Shown here: one piece after another, positions 23,376 to 32,738 of the stretch
Layout: the number at the start of each line of letters is the position of its first letter
Numbering within the stretch: the first letter of the stretch is position 1
NCBI GenBank assembly: GCA_964433065.1
Contig: CAYSPZ010000001.1
Span: 49,756-113,755 of the forward strand
Length of the DNA: 64,000 nucleotides
Direction of reading: 5' to 3'
From: RGIG3009 sp964433065
GTDB lineage: Bacteria > Bacillota > Clostridia > Oscillospirales > Acutalibacteraceae
Program-made: the position numbers and the translations under genes
Notes under the pieces: model-generated
What the model was told of the DNA's origin: nothing
Seen by the model: the letters and a program-made list of their open reading frames with translations, nothing else
The model's database searches: none

Positions 23376-24134
23376 ATGGATGCGTTGGCATTGACCCTTT
23401 CGTCGGTGGAAGAAGTGACGCTGTTTCAAGCAAAGCGGGGACACGTCAACACCGTCAATAAACGATGGTCGAACGGTCTCGCGTTGTGTCTTCGCGGACA
23501 GATCACCTATACGATGGGAAACCGTCAATTTGTACTGAACGAAAACCGCGCAGTGTTGTTGCCGAAGGGATGCGATTACTCGTTCGTATGCGACGAGGAA
23601 GGGGTATTCCCCGTCGTCAATTTTTCGTGCGTGGGGTTGTCGGCAACCGAACTTCAGGAATTTGAACTATCCGATGCCGCGTCGTGTATCCGCTCGTTTA
23701 AACGATTGCGACAGGCGTTTCTTGAGCCCGATACGCGCCTCAAACGGTTTGCGCTTACGTACGAGTTGCTTCACAAGGTCACCGACCGCCGTAAAGCGGT
23801 ACCCGACCCCTTGCGCCGTGCGATACAGTATATGGAAGAACACCTCGGCGATCCCGACCTGTCCAACGTAAAAACGGCAGAGCAGGTGGGAATCAGCGAG
23901 GTGTATCTGCGTCGATTGTTTGATCTCTACCAACACACGTCACCGAGACAGTACGTGTTGGCGCGGCGGATCGCGAGGGCGGAACAGTTGCTCACCGATA
24001 CCGCGTTGTCGGTGACGGCGGTCGCGGAACAGTGCGGATTTTCCAGCGTATATCATTTCTGCCGTGCGTTCAAGCAAAAGACGGGGATGACCCCCACTCA
24101 GTATGCCGCCGCGCATAAAGTGTATCAAATCTAA
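23376..24134 (+). CDS. AraC-family transcriptional regulator
   Basis: A 252-residue regulator with an N-terminal cupin-like sensing domain (~15-100) and a C-terminal AraC-type DNA-binding domain of two helix-turn-helices (~150-250). The second carries SVTAVAEQCGFSSVYHFCRAFKQKTGMTP. The start is the ATG at 23376 after AGAGGTG, not the upstream frame. It diverges from the 22462-23223 operon and is its likely activator, responding to the operon's substrate. Confidence 0.87.
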   Translation: MDALALTLSSVEEVTLFQAKRGHVNTVNKRWSNGLALCLRGQITYTMGNRQFVLNENRAVLLPKGCDYSFVCDEEGVFPVVNFSCVGLSATELQEFELSDAASCIRSFKRLRQAFLEPDTRLKRFALTYELLHKVTDRRKAVPDPLRRAIQYMEEHLGDPDLSNVKTAEQVGISEVYLRRLFDLYQHTSPRQYVLARRIARAEQLLTDTALSVTAVAEQCGFSSVYHFCRAFKQKTGMTPTQYAAAHKVYQI

Positions 24135-24186
24135 CTTGAAAACCGGTAAAAACGTACTATAATGAAAGGCAAAGGGAGGCCGTGTT

Positions 24187-25287
24187 ATGAACGTATTGAA
24201 AACCGCACCCGCGGTGTTTGCCGTGGGGAAAACGTATCAGATCTTCGTACCCGTCACCTGTGAAACGCTGATGTGTGTCAAGGTGGGGGACGAACGGTAT
24301 TACGACGAGAGCAACGGGACGTTTCGTTCCCACGTGTCGGTACACCGTATGGAAGTGCCGATGGCGGCACTGGACGAAGCGAAAGAGTATACCATTTGTT
24401 ACTATCGCATCATTGAGCGCAAACCCTATTTTACCGAAACCCACGAAGAGGAGTATGAAACCTTTTCGTTTACCCCCGTGACGGGCGATACCGTACGCGC
24501 GTATCAGTTGGCAGATACCCATAATCTGGTGGAGGAGCCCATCGGGGCGGTGCGCCGTTTTGAACAGGAATACGGCGCGATCGATTTTCTCATCTTAAAC
24601 GGGGACATTCCCGATCACAGCGGGGATATCCGCAATTTTGACAACATTTATCGGTTGGTGGGCACCCTCACGGGCGGTCGGATCCCCACCGTCTTCTCGC
24701 GCGGTAACCACGATATGCGGGGAATCTGTGCGGAAAATCTTGCCGAGTACACCCCGACCGAAAACGGCAATTCGTATTTCTCGTTCCGTCTGGGGAGTTT
24801 CTGGGGAATCGTACTGGATTGCGGTGAGGACAAAGCCGATTTCCGCGACGAGTACGGACACACCATCTGCTGTCACCCGTTCCGTTTGCGCGAGACCGCC
24901 TACTTAAAAGAGGTCATCCGCAACGCGGCAACCGAATACGACGAGGGCGGGGTGACCCGCAAACTGGTGATCGTACACAGCCCGTTTACGCGGCGGTATC
25001 GCGAACCGTTCAACATTGAAGAGGACATCTATGCCGAATGGGCAGCGCTGCTGCGCGAACACGTGAAACCGGATCTGATGTTGTGCGGACACGTGCACAC
25101 GCAACAGATCAATCCCGTCGGTTGTGAACACGACGTGTTCGGGCAACCGTGTCCCATCGTCATCGGGTCGACCGTGAAGATCCCCGAAAAGTATTACGCG
25201 GGAACGGGATTTTTGTTCGAGGGCGAGTCGGTCACCGCCGTGTTTACCGACAAAGACGAGATATTGGGTGTTAATAAGGTCCTGTAA
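24187..25287 (+). CDS. Calcineurin-like metallophosphoesterase
   Basis: A 366-residue protein. The metal-binding motifs appear in order: QLADTHN (Asp/His), LNGDIPDH, RGNHDM, VIVHSPF and CGHVHTQ. The first ~100 residues form a likely beta-sandwich, as in purple-acid-phosphatase-type enzymes. It has no signal peptide, so it should work on an intracellular phosphomonoester or diester. AAGGGAGG precedes the ATG, and a strong terminator follows. It stands between two carbohydrate modules without shared transcription. Confidence 0.85.
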   Translation: MNVLKTAPAVFAVGKTYQIFVPVTCETLMCVKVGDERYYDESNGTFRSHVSVHRMEVPMAALDEAKEYTICYYRIIERKPYFTETHEEEYETFSFTPVTGDTVRAYQLADTHNLVEEPIGAVRRFEQEYGAIDFLILNGDIPDHSGDIRNFDNIYRLVGTLTGGRIPTVFSRGNHDMRGICAENLAEYTPTENGNSYFSFRLGSFWGIVLDCGEDKADFRDEYGHTICCHPFRLRETAYLKEVIRNAATEYDEGGVTRKLVIVHSPFTRRYREPFNIEEDIYAEWAALLREHVKPDLMLCGHVHTQQINPVGCEHDVFGQPCPIVIGSTVKIPEKYYAGTGFLFEGESVTAVFTDKDEILGVNKVL

Positions 25288-25290
25288 CGC

Positions 25291-25320
25291 AAGACCGCGA
25301 CGATCGTCGCGGTCTTTTTT
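25291..25320 (+). terminator. Terminator after the metallophosphoesterase gene
   Basis: The perfect stem AAGACCGCGACGATCGTCGCGGTCTT is followed by T6. Confidence 0.9.
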
Positions 25321-25377
25321 ATCGGTTATCCGCAACGCAATATGTCGGATTTTTTCTCCTTTTGTCGCATATTTGCA

Positions 25378-25407
25378 TTTACAAAGGAAACAAAACCATC
25401 GTATAAT
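25378..25407 (+). promoter_or_regulatory. Promoter of the GH127 gene
   Basis: TTTACA (25378-25383) and TATAAT (25402-25407) with an 18-nt spacer lie 35 nt before the GH127 start, which has a GGAGG ribosome site. Confidence 0.65.
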
Positions 25408-25442
25408 ATAGGTAAAAGAATCGGTCTGCAGGAGGTATCGCT

Positions 25443-27266
25443 ATGAAAAATATCGGGTATACTCACGTCACGGTCAACGACGGATTTTGGAAAGAAAAGC
25501 AGGATATGGTGCGTCGCACGACGGTGGATGCCGAGTATAAGCGGTTTTCCGAAACGCACCGTTTTGACGCGATGTTGTTCAACTGGACACCCGAATCACC
25601 GTTTACCCCTCACGTGTACTGGGATTCGGATATCGCCAAATGGATGGAAGGTGTCGCGTATCTTCTCCGTTTCGAGCGTGATCCCAAATGGGAGGCGGTC
25701 ATCGACGCGGTGGTGGACAGTATCGAAAAAAATCGCGACGAGAACGGGTATTACAATTCCCATTATCTGCAAATAGAACCTGAAAACAAGTTTTCCCACC
25801 GCGAGTATCACGAACTGTACTGCGCGGGGCATCTCGTGGAAGCGGCGGTCGCGTATGCCGAGGCAACGGGGAAACGAAAATTCCTTGATCTGATGTGCGA
25901 TTACGTCGATTACATCGAAAAGCGGTTTAAGATCGAACAGTCCACCCCGTTCGTCACCCCCGGTCATCCCGAGTTGGAGTTGGCTCTGGTGAAACTGTAT
26001 AAGGCGACGGGTGAAAAACGGTATTTAGAACTGTCCAAATTCTTTGTCGATATGCGCGGCAACAACGACAAAGACGTAAACTTCGTTCCCAAAGAACAGG
26101 ATATGATCCACTGTGAAATGGACGCACTGCCGCTTCGCGAGATCAGCGATCCCCGCGGTCACGCGGTACGCGCAATGTATCTGCTCGCGGGAATGACCGA
26201 CGTAGCATTGGCATACGGCGACAAAGAACTGCTCGACGCGTGCGAGCGGGTGTATCAGACCACCGTGAATCGGCGGATGTATATCACCGGCGGTGTAGGG
26301 TCTTCCCACAACGGTGAGTCGTTTGCCGCTGACTATTATCTGCCCAACCGCACCGCATATGCGGAGACCTGTGCGTCGATCGGTCTTGCGTTGTTCAGCC
26401 ACCGTATGTCCGAAACGAACGAGAACGCCGGGTATGCCGACACGGTGGAACGCGCCCTCTACAACAATATGTTATCGGGTATCTCGATGGACGGGGACGC
26501 GTTCTTCTACCAGAACCCGCTGGAGATCGACCTTGAGTTCAATCACACCAATATTTACCATTGTGTGAAAGACCGATTCCCCATCACCCGCCGTCCGCAG
26601 ATGTATAACTGCGCGTGTTGTCCGCCCAACGTGTTGCGGATGATCGCGTCGATCGGCGGATACGCGTACGCGCAAAACGACGATACGGTGTTTATCAACC
26701 AGTTTATCGATTCTACCTTAACGATAGACGGTACCACCCTCACGGTTAAGACCGCCTATCCCGCCGACGGAAAACTGACGATCACCTGCCGCAGTGATAA
26801 ACAGCAGTTAGCGGTGCGTATCCCCGCGTGGTGCGATACGGTGGTGACCGATACCCCCTACACCGCCGCAAACGGGTATGCGTATTTCGATCTGCACGGG
26901 GAGGATACCCTGTCGATCGAATTCCCGATGGAGGTACGGGTGATCGCCGCCAACCTGACCGTTCACGAAAACGCGGGACGGGTCGCGGTGACGCGCGGAC
27001 CGATCGTGTACTGTGCCGAATCGGTGGATAACGGGGAGGATCTGCGTTGCGTGTCGATCGATCCCGACGCACCGTTTACGCTCGGCGAAACGGCATTTCT
27101 GTTGCCGAATCTTCAAACGACGGGATACCGTCCCGTTAAAACCGACGGGTTGTACGGCAAGGCGACCAAAGAACGCGACGCGTTCACCCTCAACCTCATT
27201 CCCTACTACGCGTTCGCCAACCGCGAAGAAGCGTCGATGCAGGTGTGGTTTTTGCAAACACGATAA
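25443..27266 (+). CDS. GH127 beta-L-arabinofuranosidase
   Basis: A 607-residue glycoside hydrolase of family GH127. The hallmark Zn-thiolate and nucleophile Cys cluster is seen as YNCACCPPNVLRM (~390-402), preceded by the conserved acidic residues in DGDAFFYQNPLE. The (alpha/alpha)6 N-terminal part includes HREYHELYCAGHL. The length is close to that of HypBA1 (~658). Without a signal peptide it should release L-arabinofuranose from imported beta-L-arabino-oligosaccharides such as those of plant hydroxyproline-rich glycoproteins. It is followed by a terminator and an AraC-type HTH protein. Confidence 0.9.
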   Translation: MKNIGYTHVTVNDGFWKEKQDMVRRTTVDAEYKRFSETHRFDAMLFNWTPESPFTPHVYWDSDIAKWMEGVAYLLRFERDPKWEAVIDAVVDSIEKNRDENGYYNSHYLQIEPENKFSHREYHELYCAGHLVEAAVAYAEATGKRKFLDLMCDYVDYIEKRFKIEQSTPFVTPGHPELELALVKLYKATGEKRYLELSKFFVDMRGNNDKDVNFVPKEQDMIHCEMDALPLREISDPRGHAVRAMYLLAGMTDVALAYGDKELLDACERVYQTTVNRRMYITGGVGSSHNGESFAADYYLPNRTAYAETCASIGLALFSHRMSETNENAGYADTVERALYNNMLSGISMDGDAFFYQNPLEIDLEFNHTNIYHCVKDRFPITRRPQMYNCACCPPNVLRMIASIGGYAYAQNDDTVFINQFIDSTLTIDGTTLTVKTAYPADGKLTITCRSDKQQLAVRIPAWCDTVVTDTPYTAANGYAYFDLHGEDTLSIEFPMEVRVIAANLTVHENAGRVAVTRGPIVYCAESVDNGEDLRCVSIDPDAPFTLGETAFLLPNLQTTGYRPVKTDGLYGKATKERDAFTLNLIPYYAFANREEASMQVWFLQTR

Positions 27267-27280
27267 CACAAATTACAAAA

Positions 27281-27312
27281 CGGGATGATCCGCGCGGATC
27301 ATCCCGTTTTTG
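27281..27312 (+). terminator. Terminator after GH127
   Basis: The stem ACGGGATGATCC-GCGC-GGATCATCCCGT is followed by T5. Confidence 0.88.
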
Positions 27313-27496
27313 ATTTTAGCAACATTTGATAAGGAATACGCAATTTCGGCTATAGTAGAATAAAACTATACGCTTTGCAGAGAATGCAATGTTTTTTGCA
27401 GATTATCCTATTTACTTTGCTATATCCGTTTTGTAAAATGAATTCAGAGTAGATCCACCGTTTCGGCGCAAACGTTACTTTGAGTGGGGTGAGTAA

Positions 27497-27856
27497 ATGG
27501 AAACGCCTATAAAACCGCATACGGTGCGATACACCGACGAGGCGGCGATCACCACGGCGAAACGGTATATTGCCGACAACATTGAGCGCGCGCCCACCGT
27601 GCGGGAGGTTGCCGCGTATACGTTTGTCAGTCCGCGTCATCTCACGCGTCTGTTCCAACTGTCAACCGATATGACACCGGGCGAATACATCGCCGCCGCG
27701 CGGATCGAGCGGATCGTCGCGTTGTTGCGAAATCCCGCGTTATCACTCAGCGAGATCAGTACGCAGATGCATTTCAGCAGTGAATGTTATTTCAATTCGT
27801 ATTTTAAAAAGCACATCGGCATTCCGCCGGGTGAATACCGACGTCGTTCAGGTTGA
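27497..27856 (+). CDS. Stand-alone AraC-type DNA-binding protein
   Basis: A 119-residue protein consisting only of the AraC/XylS double helix-turn-helix (residues ~15-115), with TVREVAAYTFVSPRHLTRLF in the first and LSEISTQMHFSSECYFNSYFKK in the second. There is no sensing domain, as in MarA/SoxS-type regulators. It may bind DNA constitutively or be controlled by its expression level. It lies between GH127 and the sialidase-like gene and could regulate either. GGGGTGAG precedes the ATG. Confidence 0.83.
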   Translation: METPIKPHTVRYTDEAAITTAKRYIADNIERAPTVREVAAYTFVSPRHLTRLFQLSTDMTPGEYIAAARIERIVALLRNPALSLSEISTQMHFSSECYFNSYFKKHIGIPPGEYRRRSG

Positions 27857-27872
27857 ACGACGTCGGTTTTTT
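27838..27872 (+). terminator. Terminator overlapping the AraC-type gene end
   Basis: The stem CCGACGTCGTTCA-GGT-TGAACGACGTCGG is followed by T6. Its left arm forms the last codons of the gene. Confidence 0.85.
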
Positions 27873-27886
27873 ATAAAACAAACCGC

Positions 27887-27915
27887 TTGATTTTCGGGTG
27901 CTTAAACCGTATACT
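27887..27915 (+). promoter_or_regulatory. Promoter of the sialidase-like gene
   Basis: TTGATT (27887-27892) and TATACT (27910-27915) with a 17-nt spacer lie just after the preceding terminator. Confidence 0.75.
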
Positions 27916-27947
27916 CGTAGTAGAAACACCAATAAGGAGGACGTTCT

Positions 27948-29354
27948 ATGCGAGGATGCAATTTGTGGAGTTACACACCCTTTCGCCCGCCGCTGTTCGA
28001 GGTAGGCGACCCGTATATCTGTCGTGTGGTACCGTCGCCCACCGCCATTCATGTTGAATGGCTTGCAAAAGACGGCGCGACCGAGTATACGGTGTATTAT
28101 CGTGTGCGCGAACAGGGCGATTTTATCCGTTTTGCGACGGTGACCGCTCTCGAATGTGATATCACGGGTCTTACGACCGATCTCGACTACGAGTTCTACG
28201 TGGAAGCGACGGGAAGTCGCAGTCGTATCCGTCTGGCACACACGGGTGAAATGGTGGGTGTGGTGATCAACTACTATCACCCCGAAGACAAAGCGTACGA
28301 TTACGCGGGACATTGTTTATGTTCGCCGTCCCTGCTCAAACATCCCGACGGGTATCTGCTCGCGACGATGGACGTATACGGCGGCGGTGAACCGCAAAAT
28401 CTCTCCTTCATTTTCCGTTCGGACGATAACGGCGAAACGTGGCATTACGTGAGCGAAGTGTTCCCGTGTTTCTGGGGCAGAACGTTCCTTCTCAACGGCG
28501 ATCTCTATCTGGTCGGTATGTCCACCGAATACGGTGACCTGACGATCGGTCGCTCGACCGACGGCGGCAAGACCTTCTCGGCACCCGTTTCGCTTCTGCG
28601 CGGATTCGGCGGTAAAGGGGGACGCGGCGGTTGTCACCGCAGTCCTTCGGAAACGCTGATACACAACGGTCGCATCTGGTTTAACTTCCAATGGGGATCG
28701 TGGGACGTGTGGCAAGGGTACTATCACAGTGAACTGATGGCGTCCTGTCCCGTCGATGCCGATCCGCTGGTTCCCGAAAACTGGTCGTTCACCGAACCAC
28801 TTATCTTTGACAAGAACTGGGACGGCGCGGTAGCGGATGCCGAAAACACCTACGGCACGATGGAGGGATCGCCGGTGGTCGGTCCCGACGGCAACCTGTA
28901 TTGTATTTCACGGTACAACTATTCGGGCGGTACTCCGCCGTACGGTGTCATCGTGGCGTACAAGATCGACGAAAACGATCCCGAAGCGCCGATGGCATTC
29001 TCCCACACCATTCGGATGTCGTGCAACAACAACTCGAAACTCGCCGTTCAACGCGACGAGGTGACGGGACGGTATTTCTGCATCGCCAACGAGGCGGTGA
29101 ATGAAGAGCAGGCGATGCGCCGCAATTTGTTGTCGCTGTTCGTATCGGACGATATGAACAACTGGCGGGTGGCGCGGCGGTTGCTGAACGCGCTCGATCA
29201 GGATAGGGAGAAGGTCGGGTTCCAGTACGTCAACTTTTTGTTTGACGGAGAAGACATTCTGTTCTTGTCCCGCACCGCTATCAATCAAGCGGAAAGTTTC
29301 CACAACACCAACTGTATCACCTTCCACCGCATCGAAAATTTCCGTAACTTATGA
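27948..29354 (+). CDS. Sialidase-fold (BNR-repeat) glycoside hydrolase-like protein
   Basis: A 468-residue protein. Residues ~20-95 look like a fibronectin type III domain (WLAKDGATEYTVYYRV...LTTDLDYEFYV). The rest is a six-bladed beta-propeller with two Asp-box (BNR) motifs, SDDNGETW (~162) and STDGGKTF (~203). There is no signal peptide. Asp-box proteins include exo-sialidases and also other glycosidases or non-catalytic folds. The arginine triad cannot be located by eye, so the 'sialidase' name is a fold call. It has its own promoter and terminator. Confidence 0.72.
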   Translation: MRGCNLWSYTPFRPPLFEVGDPYICRVVPSPTAIHVEWLAKDGATEYTVYYRVREQGDFIRFATVTALECDITGLTTDLDYEFYVEATGSRSRIRLAHTGEMVGVVINYYHPEDKAYDYAGHCLCSPSLLKHPDGYLLATMDVYGGGEPQNLSFIFRSDDNGETWHYVSEVFPCFWGRTFLLNGDLYLVGMSTEYGDLTIGRSTDGGKTFSAPVSLLRGFGGKGGRGGCHRSPSETLIHNGRIWFNFQWGSWDVWQGYYHSELMASCPVDADPLVPENWSFTEPLIFDKNWDGAVADAENTYGTMEGSPVVGPDGNLYCISRYNYSGGTPPYGVIVAYKIDENDPEAPMAFSHTIRMSCNNNSKLAVQRDEVTGRYFCIANEAVNEEQAMRRNLLSLFVSDDMNNWRVARRLLNALDQDREKVGFQYVNFLFDGEDILFLSRTAINQAESFHNTNCITFHRIENFRNL

Positions 29355-29355
29355 T

Positions 29356-29387
29356 AAAAGACCGCCGACATCGTCGGCGGTCTTTTT
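29356..29387. terminator. Bidirectional terminator, sialidase-like gene / HAD gene
   Basis: The perfect stem AAAAGACCGCCGA-CATC-GTCGGCGGTCTTTTT serves the convergent genes on both sides. Confidence 0.9.
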
Positions 29388-30102
29388 ATAATACTTCGTC
29401 CATAAACCGAAGAAGTTGTTCGAAGTTGCCGTGCGGGTAGGCGGTGATATCGGCGTCTTTGCGGTTAATGAGGTGGTCGGTGAGCAAAAACACCCGCATA
29501 CCGAGTTGCGACGCGATCATATCCTCCCCCACGTCGTTGCCGATCATCAGGCATTCGTCGGCGCGCAGGTCGAACGCATCGAGCAGATCCTGATAGTACG
29601 CGAGGTTGGGTTTGCAGTGATAGGTATCCTCGTAGGTGGTGTAGCGGTCGAAATCGGACGGTTCAAGACCCGCCCAACGGATACGTTGTTCGGTCGCGAC
29701 CGCGGGGAAGAACGGGTTGGTCGCCAAGATGACGCGGCGACCGTTGCCGCCCGCGCGCTCGACCGCCTGTTTCGCGTACGGGGTGGGGTGGCAGATCGCC
29801 TCGATCTTGCCGAACTCGTCACGGTAAAACCGGTCGAGTACCCAGCGGTCGTTCCGCGATTTCTCGCCGTACTGCGTCTCAAACACGCGCCAGAACACCG
29901 TTTCGTTGGTGGCGGCACCGTCGTTTTTCGCCATCGCGTAGATGCCGCGTTCGATGGTATCGGTGAGCAGTTTCGGTTCGTACCCGTGCGGTTCCATCAA
30001 CGGGTTTAAATATTGATAATACGCGACGATAAACTCGTCGGCATCCATCGGCAGTAACGTACCGTCGAGGTCGAATAATACGGCTTTGATCAAGTCATCC
30101 AC
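29386..30102 (-). CDS. HAD-superfamily phosphatase
   Basis: A 238-residue HAD hydrolase. Motif I is LFDLDGTLLPMD (~10-21, nucleophile Asp and acid-base Asp), motif II lies in ILATNPFFP and motif IV in MIGNDVGEDM (~185). There is a helical cap between motifs I and II. It resembles phosphoglycolate-phosphatase-type members (subfamily IA). It is a single gene convergent with the sialidase-like gene; the physiological phosphate ester is unknown. Confidence 0.83.
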   Translation of the reverse strand: MDDLIKAVLFDLDGTLLPMDADEFIVAYYQYLNPLMEPHGYEPKLLTDTIERGIYAMAKNDGAATNETVFWRVFETQYGEKSRNDRWVLDRFYRDEFGKIEAICHPTPYAKQAVERAGGNGRRVILATNPFFPAVATEQRIRWAGLEPSDFDRYTTYEDTYHCKPNLAYYQDLLDAFDLRADECLMIGNDVGEDMIASQLGMRVFLLTDHLINRKDADITAYPHGNFEQLLRFMDEVL

Positions 30103-30154
30103 CTGCTTTCAAACAATCATTATACGGGATTTTTCAAAATTCGTCAATTGATAG

Positions 30155-30183
30155 TTGCAAAATAACGATAACACCGCTATAAT
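30155..30183 (+). promoter_or_regulatory. Promoter of the EamA-like permease gene
   Basis: TTGCAA (30155-30160) and TATAAT (30178-30183) with a 17-nt spacer. The position shows that the open frame upstream of 30209 is a leader, not coding. Confidence 0.78.
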
Positions 30184-30208
30184 GGCAGGGTATAAGGAGG
30201 AATCAAAT

Positions 30209-31069
30209 TTGAACGTTCTGTATCTCATTTTGATCATTCTGTTTATTTCGGCACAGCATATCACCCGCAAACCGTATACCAAAAGGACGGAAGGGAAAGG
30301 CGCTTTTCTGTTTTCGTTGTTATCGGTCAGTGCCACGCTGTTGTTTTTCTTCCTCACCTCCGGTGAGTTGCATTTCGAGGCAACACTTCTCCCCTATTCC
30401 GCGTTGTTTGCGCTCGCGTACGGGTTAGGAACCGTTTTTACGGTACTTGCCGTCTCCTGCGGTCCGTTGTCGTTGACCACCCTGATCCTTTCCTACGCGT
30501 TGTTGTTACCGACCGTTTACGGATTGGCGGTATTGCACGATCCCATCCGCGTCTGGTTCTTCCCCGGTATCTGTCTGTTGGTGATCTCCTTATTTCTGCT
30601 CAACCGCAAAAGCGAAAAAAGTGCGCCGATCACCGCAAAATGGCTCCTGTATGTGATATTGGCGTTCCTTGGCGAGGGCGGTTGTACCGTTTCGCTCAAA
30701 ATGCAACAAGTCGCATTCAACGGCGCATACAAAAACGAATTTATGTGTCTTGCGCTTTCGCTTGTCGTCATCACGTTGTGCGGATGCCTTGTGTTTTCAA
30801 ACGAACGAAAGCACCTGAAAACCTACGTGAAGTCCGGTTGGTATCTGGCACCGCTTTGCGGTATCTTCAACGGGATCGTCAATCTGCTCGTTATGGTCCT
30901 GTCGGGTCCCGACGGTATGGCAGCGTCGGTGATGTTTCCGCTCATATCGGCGGGCGGCATCGTCACCACCTATTGCGTATCGCGGTTTTTATACAAAGAA
31001 CAACTCTCCCCTTCTCAACAATGGGCATTGATACTGGGGATCGGATCGGTCGTGTTTCTGAATCTGTAA
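30209..31069 (+). CDS. EamA/DMT-superfamily permease, TTG start
   Basis: A 286-residue integral membrane protein with about ten hydrophobic segments, the first at ~2-15. The layout is that of the drug/metabolite transporter superfamily (two EamA repeats), with a short internal loop rich in Lys and Arg. I place the start at TTG 30209, because AAGGAGG lies 8 nt upstream while the apparent upstream start coincides with the promoter -35 box. The family exports or imports small metabolites; the substrate is unknown. Confidence 0.8.
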   Translation: MNVLYLILIILFISAQHITRKPYTKRTEGKGAFLFSLLSVSATLLFFFLTSGELHFEATLLPYSALFALAYGLGTVFTVLAVSCGPLSLTTLILSYALLLPTVYGLAVLHDPIRVWFFPGICLLVISLFLLNRKSEKSAPITAKWLLYVILAFLGEGGCTVSLKMQQVAFNGAYKNEFMCLALSLVVITLCGCLVFSNERKHLKTYVKSGWYLAPLCGIFNGIVNLLVMVLSGPDGMAASVMFPLISAGGIVTTYCVSRFLYKEQLSPSQQWALILGIGSVVFLNL

Positions 31070-31075
31070 AATGAC

Positions 31076-31114
31076 AAAAAAGCAGGCGAAGCCGTTGGCT
31101 TCGCCTGCTTTTTT
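31076..31114. terminator. Bidirectional terminator, permease / XRE gene
   Basis: The stem AAAAAAGCAGGCGAAGCC-GTT-GGCTTCGCCTGCTTTTTT is flanked by A- and T-runs. Confidence 0.9.
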
Positions 31115-31116
31115 CG

Positions 31117-31356
31117 TTATGCTAACAATTGATCTGCCGAAATACCGAACACGTCGGCAAACGCAACGATCTCAATATCGGTCACAAACCGTTTTCCGCA
31201 CTCGATCCGTTGCACGGCGTTTTTATCAATGTCCAACCCGACCAACTGTAACCTGTCCGCCAACGCCCGTTGGGAGATGCCCATCTGCATACGATACCGC
31301 GCTACATTCTTGCCGCAACGGTTATTCAGTCCTTCGTCGGTTTTGTTGATAAACAT
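31117..31356 (-). CDS. Small XRE-family transcriptional regulator
   Basis: A 79-residue protein with one Cro/C1-type helix-turn-helix (~15-70), read as VARYRMQMGISQRALADRL and NAVQRIECGKRFVTDIEIVAFADVF. There is no extra sensing domain. The ATG at 31356 follows GAGGGAAG; the long upstream extension lies over a terminator and is rejected. Single-gene unit; the target is unknown. Confidence 0.85.
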   Translation of the reverse strand: MFINKTDEGLNNRCGKNVARYRMQMGISQRALADRLQLVGLDIDKNAVQRIECGKRFVTDIEIVAFADVFGISADQLLA

Positions 31357-31390
31357 ACGCTTCCCTCGCTTTTGACATTCCGTGTTTTTC

Positions 31391-31429
31391 AAAACGGACA
31401 GAGAATGCGTTGCATTCTCTGTCCGTTTT
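31391..31429. terminator. Terminator of the ArsB/NhaD-like permease gene
   Basis: The stem AAAACGGACAGAGAATGC-GTT-GCATTCTCTGTCCGTTTT lies just after the stop codon on the minus strand. Confidence 0.88.
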
Positions 31430-31438
31430 CGTTTTGGT

Positions 31439-32710
31439 TTATGCCCCGAAGACCAGCCACAGGTAGATGTAGGCGGGGACGATCGCTGCCAGCGTGAAGG
31501 GGATGCCGATCTTGAAGAAGTCGCTGTTCTTGACGGTGTAGCCTTCGCGGCGAAGAATACCGATACCCGTGATGTTGGCGGACGCGCCGATGGGGGTACA
31601 GTTGCCGCCGAGGGTCGCGCCCGAAAGCAGACCGAAGTACAACACGGTCGGGTCGACGTTGAGCGCGGCGGCAAGACCGCCGATGACGGGGATCATGGTC
31701 GCGACGTAGGGGATGTTATCGATGAATGCCGAGATGACCACCGAACCCCACACGACCACCGTGTACAGAAGGAAGATATTCCCGCCGCCGACCTTGGCAA
31801 GCAAGTTCGCCGCTGCGTCGATGACACCTTGTTCGGTGATACCGCCGATCATCAAAAACAGACCGAACAGTAAGCCGATGGTTTCAAAGTCGATGGTTTT
31901 GAGCGGTTCGACGATCGCGTCGAGGGTGCGTTTGCGCGCAAAGTTATACACAAGACCGACAACGAGCAGACCGCAACAGATGAGACCGTTGGTCACGTCG
32001 GGTTTGTTCGGGATGAACGACGCGCAGATGAGTAACAGAATGGTGCCGAGCAACAGGATCGTAGGCACGTAATCGGTCACTTCGGTGCGCACACCCGTGC
32101 GCGGGATCGCATCTTTCTCTTTGCGGAACAGCCACAGTAAGATGATCGCGGATAACACCGCGCCGAGTTCCACCGCGAAGAACACACCTGGTCTGCCGTT
32201 GTACCAGAAGAAGTCCATAAAGGACATATCCAATGCCGAGCCGAGCATAATGGCGGTGGTGTCACCCACCAGCGTGGCGGCACCTTGCAGGTTGGAGGAT
32301 ACCGCGATGGCGATGATGAACGGGACGGGATTGGTTTTGAGTTTTTTACAGATCTCCAGCGCGACCGGCGCGATCATCAGTACGGTCGCGACGTTGTCCA
32401 CAAACGCGGAGATGACACCCGCGAACAACGCCATCACCACCGCCGCCCATTGGACGTTCGGGACCCGTTCCATCAACAGGTCGGCGAGCAGTTCGGGCAT
32501 ACGGCTTTCGACAAACAGGGCGACGATGCCCATCGTACCCGCGATCATCAGCAGTACGTTAAAGTCGATCGCGCCGAAGACGTTTTGGAGCGGTAACATA
32601 CCCGTGACGATGAAGATGAGCGCCGATGCGATCGCGATATACGGACGGTATTTGGAGAAGACGAGCATCAGTACGTAGGTGACAGCAAACAAGACAAGTG
32701 CCGGTATCAT
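31439..32710 (-). CDS. ArsB/NhaD-type ion transporter (IT superfamily)
   Basis: A 423-residue membrane protein with about ten to eleven hydrophobic helices. The two inverted repeat halves each carry the family's re-entrant motif, VISAFVDNVATVLM (~98-111) and VISAFIDNIPYVATM (~308-322), with conserved Asp-Asn. This is the ion transporter superfamily that holds ArsB, NhaD and citrate/dicarboxylate carriers. It could be an anion or Na+/H+ antiporter. No arsenic genes are near, so an arsenite role is not supported. Confidence 0.85.
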   Translation of the reverse strand: MIPALVLFAVTYVLMLVFSKYRPYIAIASALIFIVTGMLPLQNVFGAIDFNVLLMIAGTMGIVALFVESRMPELLADLLMERVPNVQWAAVVMALFAGVISAFVDNVATVLMIAPVALEICKKLKTNPVPFIIAIAVSSNLQGAATLVGDTTAIMLGSALDMSFMDFFWYNGRPGVFFAVELGAVLSAIILLWLFRKEKDAIPRTGVRTEVTDYVPTILLLGTILLLICASFIPNKPDVTNGLICCGLLVVGLVYNFARKRTLDAIVEPLKTIDFETIGLLFGLFLMIGGITEQGVIDAAANLLAKVGGGNIFLLYTVVVWGSVVISAFIDNIPYVATMIPVIGGLAAALNVDPTVLYFGLLSGATLGGNCTPIGASANITGIGILRREGYTVKNSDFFKIGIPFTLAAIVPAYIYLWLVFGA

Positions 32711-32738
32711 ACAACATCCCTCTTTTCACATTTTTATC

